A DNA stretch of 64,000 nt from assembly GCF_900102675.1 (NCBI RefSeq), contig NZ_FMYX01000002.1, forward strand, positions 434,001 through 498,000, read 5' to 3'. Both the position numbers and the translations under genes were made by a program. The notes under the pieces were generated by a model. It did no database searches. It saw nothing but the letters and a program-made list of their open reading frames with translations, and was not told where the DNA came from. This DNA comes from Pseudomonas guariconensis (GTDB lineage Bacteria > Pseudomonadota > Gammaproteobacteria > Pseudomonadales > Pseudomonadaceae). Positions 27,840 through 35,515 of the stretch are shown piece after piece (position 1 is the first letter of the stretch; the number at the start of each line of letters is the position of its first letter).

Positions 27840-28937
27840 TTACTTGCCCGACTTGATCTTGGTCCAGCTGCGAGTGATCTCACGCTGTGCCTTGGCACCC
27901 GGGTCGGCGATCGCGTACAGCTTTTTCTTCACGTCAGCTGGCGGGTAGATGCTCGGATCGCTGGTGATTTCCTTGTCTACCAGTGCAGTCGCAGCTTTGT
28001 TGCCGTTCGGGAAGCGCACGGCATTGGTGATGCCAGCCATGACTTCCGGTTGCATCAGGAAGTCCATGAACTTGTAGGCGGCTTCGACGTTTTCGGCATC
28101 CTTCGGAATGGCGACCATGTCGTAGAAGGTACCGGCGCCTTCCTTCGGAATGACGTAGCTCAGCTTGACCTTGTCGCCGGCTTCATGGGCACGGGCCTTG
28201 GATTGCTCCAGGTCGCCCGAGTAGCCGACTGCCACGCAGATGTTGCCGTTGGCCAGGTCAGAGATGTACTTGGAGGAGTGGAAGTAGGTGATCGAAGGAC
28301 GAATGCTCAGGAACAGCTCTTCGGCGGCCTTCAGGTCTTTCTTGTCGGTGCTGTTGGACGGTTTGCCCAGGTAGTGCAAGGCCGCCGGGATCATTTCGGT
28401 CGGTGCATCCAGGAAGCTCACGCCGCAGCTCTTGAGCTTGGCGATGTTCTCAGGCTTGAACACGGCGTCCCAAGAATCGATCTTGTCCACGCCCAGCGCG
28501 GCCTTGACCTTCTCCGGGTTGTAGCCGATGCCGATCGAGCCCCACATGTACGGGAAGGCATGCTTGTTGCCCGGGTCGCTGGCATCGCCCACGGCCTTGA
28601 GCAGGTCTTCGTCCAGGTTCTTCCAGTTCGGCAGCTTCGAGCGGTCGAGCTCCTGGTAGACACCTGCCTTGATCTGCTTGGCCAGGAAGTTGTTCGACGG
28701 CACGACCACGTCGTAGCCAGATTTGCCGGCCAGCAGCTTGGCTTCCAGGGTCTCGTTGCTGTCGAAAACGTCGTAGACGACCTTGATGCCGGTCTGCTTC
28801 TCGAAGTTGGCGATGGTGTCCGGTGCAATGTAGTCGGACCAGTTGTAGACGTGCAGCGTTTTGTCGTCAGCCTGAACAGCGGTAGCCATGGCACCCATCA
28901 GGGCCGCGGCCAGCAACGTCTTGCCCATTTTCTTCAT
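27840..28937 (-). CDS. spuD: polyamine-binding periplasmic protein, SpuD position
   Basis: A 365-residue PotF-type protein with signal peptide [20 protein letters not shown] (cleavage near VQADDK). Family motifs include [39 protein letters not shown] and [20 protein letters not shown]. It is a close paralogue of the next gene. In P. aeruginosa SpuD prefers putrescine. It has GGAGC before the ATG. It is preceded by 169 bases with strong secondary structure (see 29011-29100). Confidence 0.9.
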   Translation of the reverse strand: MKKMGKTLLAAALMGAMATAVQADDKTLHVYNWSDYIAPDTIANFEKQTGIKVVYDVFDSNETLEAKLLAGKSGYDVVVPSNNFLAKQIKAGVYQELDRSKLPNWKNLDEDLLKAVGDASDPGNKHAFPYMWGSIGIGYNPEKVKAALGVDKIDSWDAVFKPENIAKLKSCGVSFLDAPTEMIPAALHYLGKPSNSTDKKDLKAAEELFLSIRPSITYFHSSKYISDLANGNICVAVGYSGDLEQSKARAHEAGDKVKLSYVIPKEGAGTFYDMVAIPKDAENVEAAYKFMDFLMQPEVMAGITNAVRFPNGNKAATALVDKEITSDPSIYPPADVKKKLYAIADPGAKAQREITRSWTKIKSGK

Positions 28938-29010
28938 GCGTAATGCTCCAGAATTTATTATCAAGCCATCTGTTCAGCAGCCAAGATCCCACGGTACAGC
29001 GCTGGGCGAC

Positions 29011-29100
29011 TGAAACAGCCGCTAGTCTGGCAAGTTACAAGGCGCTGTTTCAAGGAAAGCAGGGCCCTGTAACCGCTTAATGTCGCTTTGCCAGCCTAGC
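29011..29100 (-). ncRNA. candidate structured RNA (pseudoknot or switch) between spuC and spuD
   Basis: Read on the minus strand, GCTAGGCTGGCAA (29100-29088) pairs with TTGCCAGACTAGC (29033-29021), 12 of 13 bases. Coaxially, GTTACA (29073-29068) pairs with TGTAAC (29039-29034). A 14-base bulge (29087-29074) separates the two blocks on one side only. TGAAACAGC in the loop (29052-29044) is exactly complementary to GCTGTTTCA (29019-29011) just downstream, so this third helix crosses the first two. Either a pseudoknot forms or the two folds exclude each other. It begins six bases after the spuC stop. Function is not known. Confidence 0.5.
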
Positions 29101-29106
29101 AGACCG

Positions 29107-30468
29107 TCACTTGATCGCTTCGTACGTCAAGTCCAGGCACTTGCGCGCCTTTTCAATCAACTCATCGATCTCTGCGTGGCTGATCACCAAGGGCGGCGCG
29201 ATGATCATGGTGTCGCCCACCGCACGCATCACCAGCCCGTTCTCGAAGCAGTGCGTACGGCAGATCATGCCGACGCCCTTGCCCTCGTGACGGGTGCGGG
29301 TCGCCTTGTCCTTGACCAGCTCGATCGCACCGAGCAGGCCCAGGCCGCGTACCTCGCCCACCAGTGGGTGGTCTTGCAGTTCACGCAAACGCTTTTGCAA
29401 ATAAGGTGCCGTTTCGGTCCTGGCGCGCTCGACGATCTTCTCATCACGCAGGATGCGCAGGTTTTCCAGGCCCACGGCAGCGGCCACCGGGTGGCCTGAG
29501 TAGGTAAAGCCGTGGTTGAAGTCGCCGCCTTCGCTGAGAACCTGGGCCACGGTGTCACGCACGATCACACCGCCCATGGGGATGTAACCGGAGGTCAGGC
29601 CCTTGGCGATGGTCATCAGGTCGGGTTCCAGACCGTAGTAGTCCGAGCCGAACCACTCGCCGGTACGGCCGAAGCCGCAGATCACTTCGTCGGCGACGAA
29701 CAGAATGTCGTACTTGGCGAGGATCTCCTTGATCTTCGGCCAGTAGGTGTCCGGTGGAATGATTACCCCGCCCGCCCCCTGGATCGGCTCGGCGATGAAC
29801 GCCGCGACGTTGTCTTCGCCCACTTCCAGGATTTTCTTTTCCAGTTGCTCGGCAGCCCATACCCCGAACGCATCAGGGGTCATGTCGCCGCCCTCACCGA
29901 ACCAGTACGGCTGTGGAATGTGCACGATGCCCGGGATCGGCAGGCCGCCCTGCTCGTGCATGCCGCTCATGCCGCCGAGGCTTGCGCCAGCGACGGTGGA
30001 GCCGTGATAGCCGTTGATGCGGCCGATGATGGTCTGCTTGCCAGGCTTGCCCTTGAGCGCCCAGTAGTGGCGAACCATACGCAGCACGGTGTCGTTGCCT
30101 TCGGAGCCGGAACCGGTGAAGAACACATGGGTCATGCCCTTGGGCGCCACATCGGTGATCGCCTTGGCCAGTTCCAGGGCTGGCGGGTGAGCGGTCTGGA
30201 AGAACAGGTTGTAGTACGGCAGCTCTCGCATCTGTTTTTCCGCCGCCTGCACCAGTTCTTCACGGCCATAGCCGACGGCCACACACCACAGGCCGGCCAT
30301 GCCGTCGAGGATCTTGTGACCCTCGCTGTCCCACAAATGCACGCCCTGGGCCTTGGTGATGATGCGCGGTCCTTTTTCCTTCAGCTGCTTGTAGTCGCTG
30401 AAAGGCGCCAGGTGGTGCTCACCGCTCAAGGTTTGCCATTCACGGGTTTGCGGGTTGTTGACGCTCAT
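29107..30468 (-). CDS. spuC: putrescine--pyruvate aminotransferase SpuC
   Basis: A 453-residue class III PLP aminotransferase starting MSVNNPQTREWQTLSGEHHL. The PLP Lys is in LMTIAKGLTSGYIPMG (about residue 289). FTGSGSEGNDT binds the phosphate, and LFVADEVICGFGRTGEWFG holds the PLP-contacting Asp. SpuC moves the amino group of putrescine (or other diamines) to pyruvate, giving 4-aminobutanal and alanine. It lies 48 bases after spuB and before spuD, so catabolism and uptake genes are in one run. Confidence 0.93.
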   Translation of the reverse strand: MSVNNPQTREWQTLSGEHHLAPFSDYKQLKEKGPRIITKAQGVHLWDSEGHKILDGMAGLWCVAVGYGREELVQAAEKQMRELPYYNLFFQTAHPPALELAKAITDVAPKGMTHVFFTGSGSEGNDTVLRMVRHYWALKGKPGKQTIIGRINGYHGSTVAGASLGGMSGMHEQGGLPIPGIVHIPQPYWFGEGGDMTPDAFGVWAAEQLEKKILEVGEDNVAAFIAEPIQGAGGVIIPPDTYWPKIKEILAKYDILFVADEVICGFGRTGEWFGSDYYGLEPDLMTIAKGLTSGYIPMGGVIVRDTVAQVLSEGGDFNHGFTYSGHPVAAAVGLENLRILRDEKIVERARTETAPYLQKRLRELQDHPLVGEVRGLGLLGAIELVKDKATRTRHEGKGVGMICRTHCFENGLVMRAVGDTMIIAPPLVISHAEIDELIEKARKCLDLTYEAIK

Positions 30469-30516
30469 GTGCTTCTCCGTTATCCGACAGCCGCGCTGAA
30501 GCGGCCCCAAGTTTGA

Positions 30517-31875
30517 TCAGACGGCAAACAGCAGGAACTCTCGCTCCCAGGAGCTGATTACCCGTTTGAAGTTCTCGTGCTCGGCCCGCTTGGTGGCCAC
30601 ATAGCCGCTGATGAATTTCTTGCCCAGGTACTGTTCCAGCGCGCGGCAGTTTTCCATGCGCTCCAAGGCATCTTCGATGGTCAGCGGCAGGCGCAGATTG
30701 CGCCGCTCGTAGCCACGGCCCTGGACCGGCGCACTGGCGCCGATGCCCTCGACCATACCGATGTAGCCGCACAGCAAGCTCGCGGCAATGGCCAGGTAAG
30801 GGTTGGCGTCGGCGCCTGGCAGACGGTTTTCCACGCGGCGGTTCTGCGGCCCGGCATCAGGCACACGCAGGCCAACGGTGCGGTTCTCCTCGCCCCATTC
30901 GACGTTCACCGGTGCCGAGGTGTCCGGCAGGAATCGGCGGAACGAGTTGACGTTGGGGGCGAACAGCGGCAGCGCTTCAGGGATGAACTTTTGCAGGCCG
31001 CCGATGTGGTTGAGGAACAGCTCGCTCATGCTGCCGTCCTCGTTGGAGAAAATGTTCTTGCCGGTGGCCACGTCCACCACGCTCTGGTGCAGGTGCATGG
31101 CGCTGCCCGGCTCGCCGGTCATGGGCTTGGCCATGAAGGTCGCGGCCACGTTGTGCTTGAGCGCCGCCTCGCGCATGGTGCGCTTGAACACCAGGATCTG
31201 GTCGGCCAGGTGCAGAGCGTTGCCGTGACGGAAGTTGATCTCCATCTGCGCCGTGCCGTCTTCGTGGATGAGTGTGTCGAGGTCCAGTTGCTGCAGTTCG
31301 CACCAGTCATAGACGTCCTCGAACAACGGGTCGAACTCGTTGGCAGCCTCGATGGAGAACGACTGGCGACCGGTCTCCGGACGGCCGGAGCGACCCACTG
31401 GCGGTTGCAGCGGGAAGTCCGGATCCTCGCTGCGCTTGGTCAGGTAGAACTCCATCTCAGGCGCCACGATCGGCTGCCAGCCTTTGTCGGCGTACAGCTT
31501 CAGGACTTTCTTGAGCACGTTGCGCGGCGACAGCTCGACCGGGTTGCCCTTCTTGTCGTAGGTGTCGTGGATGACCTGGGCGGTCGGCTCGATGGCCCAT
31601 GGCACGAGGAACACAGCGCTCTCGTCTGGGCGGCAGATCATGTCGATGTCGGCCGGGTCCAGCAGTTGGTAATAGATGTCGTCGTCGACGTAGTCGCCGG
31701 TCACGGTCTGCAGCAGGACGCTTTCGGGCAGGCGCATGCCCTTTTCGGCGATGAACTTGTTGGTCGGCGAAATCTTGCCGCGGGTGATGCCGGTCAGGTC
31801 GCTGATCAGGCATTCCACTTCGGTGATCTTGTGCTCTTTCAACCAATCGGTGAGCTGGTCGAGGTTGGTACTCAT
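30517..31875 (-). CDS. spuB: glutamine synthetase-family gamma-glutamylpolyamine synthetase (SpuB position)
   Basis: A 452-residue glutamine synthetase-like enzyme starting MSTNLDQLTDWLKEHKITEV. It has the N-terminal beta-grasp domain and the catalytic domain with metal-binding PEMEFYLT, GTAQMEINFRHG, GSAMHLHQS and NRTVGLRVP. It lacks the adenylylation-loop features of GlnA. The family ligates glutamate to putrescine or other amines (gamma-glutamylation). The ATG at 31875 has CCTGAGGT upstream. It heads the leftward spu run and is divergent from spuI. The SpuB/SpuI naming follows gene order and length. Confidence 0.88.
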   Translation of the reverse strand: MSTNLDQLTDWLKEHKITEVECLISDLTGITRGKISPTNKFIAEKGMRLPESVLLQTVTGDYVDDDIYYQLLDPADIDMICRPDESAVFLVPWAIEPTAQVIHDTYDKKGNPVELSPRNVLKKVLKLYADKGWQPIVAPEMEFYLTKRSEDPDFPLQPPVGRSGRPETGRQSFSIEAANEFDPLFEDVYDWCELQQLDLDTLIHEDGTAQMEINFRHGNALHLADQILVFKRTMREAALKHNVAATFMAKPMTGEPGSAMHLHQSVVDVATGKNIFSNEDGSMSELFLNHIGGLQKFIPEALPLFAPNVNSFRRFLPDTSAPVNVEWGEENRTVGLRVPDAGPQNRRVENRLPGADANPYLAIAASLLCGYIGMVEGIGASAPVQGRGYERRNLRLPLTIEDALERMENCRALEQYLGKKFISGYVATKRAEHENFKRVISSWEREFLLFAV

Positions 31876-32490
31876 AAATACCTCAGGAGGTAATGTGGCC
31901 CGGCTGACGATAGTCGGGCGCCGCTGACGCCTGGCGTCGATCAAGACGGACGCTGCCTGGCCGCAAATGCCATGGCAGACCCGCGCCTTGATTCTGGATG
32001 CAGTGCTTGGCTAAAGCAAAAACCCACGCGCAAGACGACAGCAGATACACTCGAAACAAGCGTGTCCGCGATACAAACAAAGGGCAGAGAAGCGAAAGGA
32101 CGTGCAGGAAACTGCTACGAACGGAGGATGGACCTGACCAGCCGTCAATTATTGCGAGCAGAGCGCGCGCGCAGGACTCGATGCGTGCGCAGCCTTCGCG
32201 GCGAATGCTGGGAACACCTGTGTGCGCGGCGCAGGCAGCGCTTTCAGGTCTCGGCAGGCGGACCATGTGACCCTCGTATTATTGTGTTCTGGGTTGAGGC
32301 CGAGCTTAGCCTTGTTCATTTTTTTACACAACCACTCCGTAAAAAATAAACCACGCTCAGCCTGCGATAGCCCTTTGGGGCCAAAATAGCGGATAATGAG
32401 TTGCCCCCAGATGCAGCATTTCTGCCGTTGCTGTGCCATTTCGGGGCATCATGGGGTTGGCTTGACTTCGCTAGGTCTTTCGGATTGACT

Positions 32491-32504
32491 GGGCTTGCAA
32501 GCCC
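32491..32504. promoter_or_regulatory. 14-bp perfect palindrome upstream of spuI
   Basis: GGGCTTGCAAGCCC is self-complementary over 14 bases and lies 38 bases before the spuI ATG. It is a candidate operator for a polyamine-responsive repressor; identity unknown. Confidence 0.45.
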
Positions 32505-32522
32505 CCCTTGATTGATATTTTT

Positions 32523-32530
32523 AACAACAA
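32523..32530 (+). promoter_or_regulatory. candidate Crc/Hfq catabolite-control motif at spuI
   Basis: AACAACAA overlaps the start of the AAAGGTG ribosome site of spuI. It matches the A-rich AANAANAA pattern bound by Hfq with Crc in Pseudomonas to block translation when preferred carbon sources are present. Confidence 0.5.
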
Positions 32531-32542
32531 AGGTGTTGCATC

Positions 32543-33919
32543 ATGTCGGTACCCCCGCGTGCCGTTCAGCTTAACGAAGCGAACGCGTTCCTTAAGGAAC
32601 ATCCTGAGGTTCTCTACGTTGACCTTCTGATTGCAGATATGAATGGTGTGGTGCGCGGCAAGCGCATAGAGCGCACCAGCCTCCACAAGGTTTACGAGAA
32701 AGGCATCAACCTGCCCGCCTCCCTCTTCGCCCTGGATATCAACGGTTCCACCGTCGAAAGCACCGGCCTTGGCCTGGACATCGGCGATGCCGACCGCATC
32801 TGCTACCCGATCCCCGGCACCCTCTCCAACGAACCCTGGCAGAAGCGCCCCACCGCTCAACTGCTGATGACCATGCACGAACTGGAAGGCGAGCCGTTCT
32901 TCGCCGACCCGCGCGAGGTCCTGCGCCAAGTGGTGAACAAGTTCACCGAGATGGGCCTGACGATCTGCGCAGCTTTCGAGCTCGAGTTCTACCTGATCGA
33001 CCAGGAAAACGTGAACGGCCGTCCCCAGCCGCCGCGTTCGCCAATCTCGGGCAAGCGTCCGCAATCGACCCAGGTGTATCTGATCGACGACCTGGACGAG
33101 TATGCCGATTGCCTGCAGGACATCCTCGAAGGCGCCAAGGAGCAAGGCATTCCGGCCGACGCCATCGTCAAGGAAAGCGCCCCGGCCCAGTTCGAAGTCA
33201 ACCTGCATCACGTCCCCGATCCGCTCAAGGCCTGTGACTACGCCGTACTGCTCAAGCGCCTTATCAAGAACATCGCCTACGACCATGAGATGGACACCAC
33301 CTTCATGGCCAAGCCCTACCCGGGCCAGGCGGGCAATGGCCTGCATGTACACATCTCCGTGCTGGACAAAGATGGCAACAACATCTTCACCAGCGAGGAT
33401 CCCGAGCAGAACGCCGCGCTACGTCACGCTGTCGGCGGTGTGCTCGAGACCCTGCCCGCGTCCATGGCGTTCCTGTGCCCGAACGTCAACTCGTACCGTC
33501 GCTTCGGTGCACAGTTCTATGTGCCGAATGCGCCGAGCTGGGGCCTGGACAACCGTACCGTAGCCCTGCGCGTGCCAACCGGTTCGCCGGATGCCGTGCG
33601 CATCGAGCACCGCGTGGCCGGTGCCGACGCCAACCCGTACCTGATGATGGCCGCCGTATTGGCCGGTGTGCACCATGGCCTGACCAACAAGGTCGAGCCG
33701 GGTGAGCCGATCGAAGGCAACTCGTACGAACAGCTGGAGCAGAGCCTGCCGAACAACCTGCGCGATGCCCTGCGCGAGCTGGACGACAGCGAAATCCTGA
33801 ACAAGTACATCGATCCGAAGTACATCGACATCTTCGTCGCGTGCAAGGAGAGCGAGCTGGAGGAGTTCGAGCACTCGATCTCCGACCTCGAGTACAACTG
33901 GTACCTGCATACCGTGTAA
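32543..33919 (+). CDS. spuI: gamma-glutamylpolyamine synthetase SpuI (glutamine synthetase family)
   Basis: A 458-residue protein starting MSVPPRAVQLNEANAFLKEH. Catalytic-domain motifs are AAFELEFYLID, APAQFEVNLHHV, NGLHVHISVLD and NRTVALRVPTGS. It is a paralogue of the divergent spuB (both glutamine synthetase-like, similar length) but clearly distinct in sequence, suggesting different amine preference. SpuI of P. aeruginosa glutamylates several polyamines. It is monocistronic, with its own terminator 3 bases after the stop. Confidence 0.9.
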   Translation: MSVPPRAVQLNEANAFLKEHPEVLYVDLLIADMNGVVRGKRIERTSLHKVYEKGINLPASLFALDINGSTVESTGLGLDIGDADRICYPIPGTLSNEPWQKRPTAQLLMTMHELEGEPFFADPREVLRQVVNKFTEMGLTICAAFELEFYLIDQENVNGRPQPPRSPISGKRPQSTQVYLIDDLDEYADCLQDILEGAKEQGIPADAIVKESAPAQFEVNLHHVPDPLKACDYAVLLKRLIKNIAYDHEMDTTFMAKPYPGQAGNGLHVHISVLDKDGNNIFTSEDPEQNAALRHAVGGVLETLPASMAFLCPNVNSYRRFGAQFYVPNAPSWGLDNRTVALRVPTGSPDAVRIEHRVAGADANPYLMMAAVLAGVHHGLTNKVEPGEPIEGNSYEQLEQSLPNNLRDALRELDDSEILNKYIDPKYIDIFVACKESELEEFEHSISDLEYNWYLHTV

Positions 33920-33922
33920 ACG

Positions 33923-33951
33923 AAAACGCCGCCCCAAGGGGCGGCGTTTTT
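33923..33951 (+). terminator. rho-independent terminator of spuI
   Basis: AAAACGCCGCCCC and GGGGCGGCGTTTT form a long GC stem with a tiny loop and end in T residues. Being symmetrical, it could also limit read-through from argA on the other strand, whose stop is at 33993. Confidence 0.88.
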
Positions 33952-33992
33952 CATTCCGGGACCGTGTCGCCCGCGAAGAGATCAGCACAGTC

Positions 33993-35291
33993 TCAAAGCG
34001 GCTTCTCGAAAATCTTCGAATTGCGCTGGTAGTTGTACAGCGATGCCCGCGCCGCCGGCAGCCGCTCCACCCCACTGGGCGCGAAGCCGCGTTCACGGAA
34101 CCAATGCGCGGTACGGGTGGTGAGCACGAACAAGGTGCTAAGGCCCTGCTGCCGTGCCCGGCTCTCGATCCGCTCCAGCAACTCGTCGCCACGTCCGCCA
34201 TGGCGATATTCAGGGTTCACCGCCAGGCACGCCAGCTCTCCTGCGTCGGAATCGGCGATCGGATACAGCGCCGCGCAGGCGATGATCATGCCTTCGCGCT
34301 CGACGACGCTGAACTGCTCGATCTCTCGCTCCAACACTTCACGCGAGCGCCGCACCAGGATCCCCTGCTCCTCCAGCGGACTGATCAGCTCCAGCAAACC
34401 GCCCACATCGTCGATGGTCGCCTCACGCACCACTTCGAACTGCTCCTGGGACACCAGCGTGCCCCCGCCGCCACGCGTGAACAGCTCGGTCAGCAGCGCG
34501 CCGTCCTCGGCATAGCTGACGATGTGACTGCGCGCCACACCGCCCTTGCAGGCTTCGGCGGCGGCATCGAGCAGTTCGCCCTGATAGTCGCTGCCCAAGC
34601 GTTGCAGATGCGCGGGTACCTGTTGTGGACGCAGCTCACGCACCAGCTTGCCCTGCTCGTCCAGCAAGCCGGGTTCGGCACCGAACAGCAGCAGTTTGTC
34701 GGCGCCAAGCTCGATGGCGGCGCGGGTCGCCACGTCTTCGCAGGCCAGATTGAAGATCTCGCCGGTAGGCGAATAGCCCAAGGGCGACAGCAACACGATG
34801 GAGCGCTCGTCGAGCAGGCGGTTGATGCCCTTGCGGTCGATCCGCCGCACCTCGCCGGTGTGGTGATAGTCGACCCCTTCGAGCACCCCGATCGGCCGGG
34901 CGGTGACCAGATTGCCCGACGCCACCCGCAGCCGCGAGCCTTGCATCGGCGAGGCGGCGATGTCCATCGACAGGCGCGCCTCGATGGCCAGGCGCAGGGC
35001 GCCGACGGCATCGATCACGCAGTCCAGGGTCGCCGCGTCGGTGACACGCATGCCGCGATGATAATGAGGTGTCAGGCCGCGATCGGCCAGGCGGCTCTCG
35101 ATTTGCGGACGCGAGCCATGGACCAGCACCAGCCGCACGCCGAGGCTATGCAGCAGCACCAGGTCGTGGACGATGTTGCCGAAATTGGGGTGTTCCACGC
35201 CATCGCCTGGGAGCATGACCACGAAGGTGCAGTCGCGATGAGCGTTGATGTAGGGAGAAGCATGGCGCAGCCAGTTGACGTAATCGGGCAT
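33993..35291 (-). CDS. argA: amino-acid N-acetyltransferase (N-acetylglutamate synthase) ArgA
   Basis: A 432-residue bifunctional-type protein. Residues 1-280 form an amino-acid-kinase domain (LVHGSRPQIESRLADRG, LLSPLGYSPTGEIFNLACED) that binds arginine for feedback inhibition. Residues 290-432 are a GNAT acetyltransferase (VREATIDDVGGLLELI, CLAVNPEYRHGGRGDELLER). It makes N-acetylglutamate, the first step of arginine synthesis. The start at 35291 (MPDYVNWLRHASPYI) matches the length usual for Pseudomonas ArgA but has only a weak ribosome site; an in-frame ATG at 35351 would give 452 residues. Confidence 0.93.
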   Translation of the reverse strand: MPDYVNWLRHASPYINAHRDCTFVVMLPGDGVEHPNFGNIVHDLVLLHSLGVRLVLVHGSRPQIESRLADRGLTPHYHRGMRVTDAATLDCVIDAVGALRLAIEARLSMDIAASPMQGSRLRVASGNLVTARPIGVLEGVDYHHTGEVRRIDRKGINRLLDERSIVLLSPLGYSPTGEIFNLACEDVATRAAIELGADKLLLFGAEPGLLDEQGKLVRELRPQQVPAHLQRLGSDYQGELLDAAAEACKGGVARSHIVSYAEDGALLTELFTRGGGGTLVSQEQFEVVREATIDDVGGLLELISPLEEQGILVRRSREVLEREIEQFSVVEREGMIIACAALYPIADSDAGELACLAVNPEYRHGGRGDELLERIESRARQQGLSTLFVLTTRTAHWFRERGFAPSGVERLPAARASLYNYQRNSKIFEKPL

Positions 35292-35292
35292 G

Positions 35293-35368
35293 ACAAGGCC
35301 TGTGGATAAGTGAACGGAGAACGGCGAACAAACGGCGGCGTTCAAAATCATCGTCGGAACAGGCTTGC
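35293..35368 (-). promoter_or_regulatory. possible RNA helix masking the argA start
   Basis: On the minus strand, GCAAGCCTGT (35368-35359), inside the leader ORF, can pair with ACAGGCCTTGT (35303-35293), which ends one base before the argA ATG. That gives ten pairs with one bulged C and one G-U. A ribosome held near the end of the leader ORF would prevent this pairing. Confidence 0.35.
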
Positions 35369-35374
35369 GGTCAC
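35348..35374 (-). CDS. possible argA leader peptide (MTASLFRR)
   Basis: A GTG codon at 35374 is preceded by a strong GAGGAG (35387-35382) at 7 bases and reads eight codons, Met-Thr-Ala-Ser-Leu-Phe-Arg-Arg, then TGA. The last two sense codons are both CGA, a rare arginine codon. Its stop overlaps (ATGA) an ATG in frame with argA at 35351. A leader ending in arginine codons before an arginine-synthesis gene suggests translational control, but an ORF this short can arise by chance. Confidence 0.35.
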   Translation of the reverse strand: MTASLFRR

Positions 35375-35426
35375 GCGCGGTCTCCTCTAGGCAGGGACGA
35401 ATCAGGTCAATGGACGTTTAGGCGTT

Positions 35427-35510
35427 GTACGAAATGTATCCGCTCTGGCCCATGCTGCGTTGGAACAGGGCTCCAATGCGCGTGTACGCGCGGGCGAACA
35501 CATTTCATAC
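35427..35510 (-). ncRNA. candidate structured RNA between argE and argA
   Basis: On the minus strand GTATGAAATGTGTTCGC (35510-35494) pairs over all 17 positions with GCGGATACATTTCGTAC (35443-35427), using three G-U wobbles. Inside are a GCGCG/CGCGC hairpin with loop TACA (35491-35478) and a TTGGA/TCCAA hairpin (35476-35460). The loop of the latter (GCCC, 35471-35468) can pair with GGGC at 35451-35448. The wobble pairs would be mismatches in the opposite-strand transcript, so the structure is specific to the argE-argA message. It starts 6 bases after the argE stop and has no U tract. Confidence 0.5.
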
Positions 35511-35515
35511 AGACC

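Larger units (their letters stand above)
31876..32542. other. 667-base divergent intergenic region between spuB and spuI
   Basis: The region must hold both promoters. It has an AT-rich part (32310-32350), a palindrome near spuI (32491-32504) and an A-rich ribosome-site motif (32523-32530). Leftward ORFs inside it (for example 31883-32266) have no gene-like composition and I do not call them. I found no spuA-like gene (class I amidotransferase) here, and no clear sigma-54 promoter on either strand. Confidence 0.6.

Noticed and set aside
31883..32266. 127-residue leftward ORF in the spuB-spuI gap
   Set aside because: It overlaps the spuB leader, has Cys/Arg/Ser-rich composition unlike real proteins here, and no domain. 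A GAGGG lies near its ATG but too close. More likely untranslated leader.
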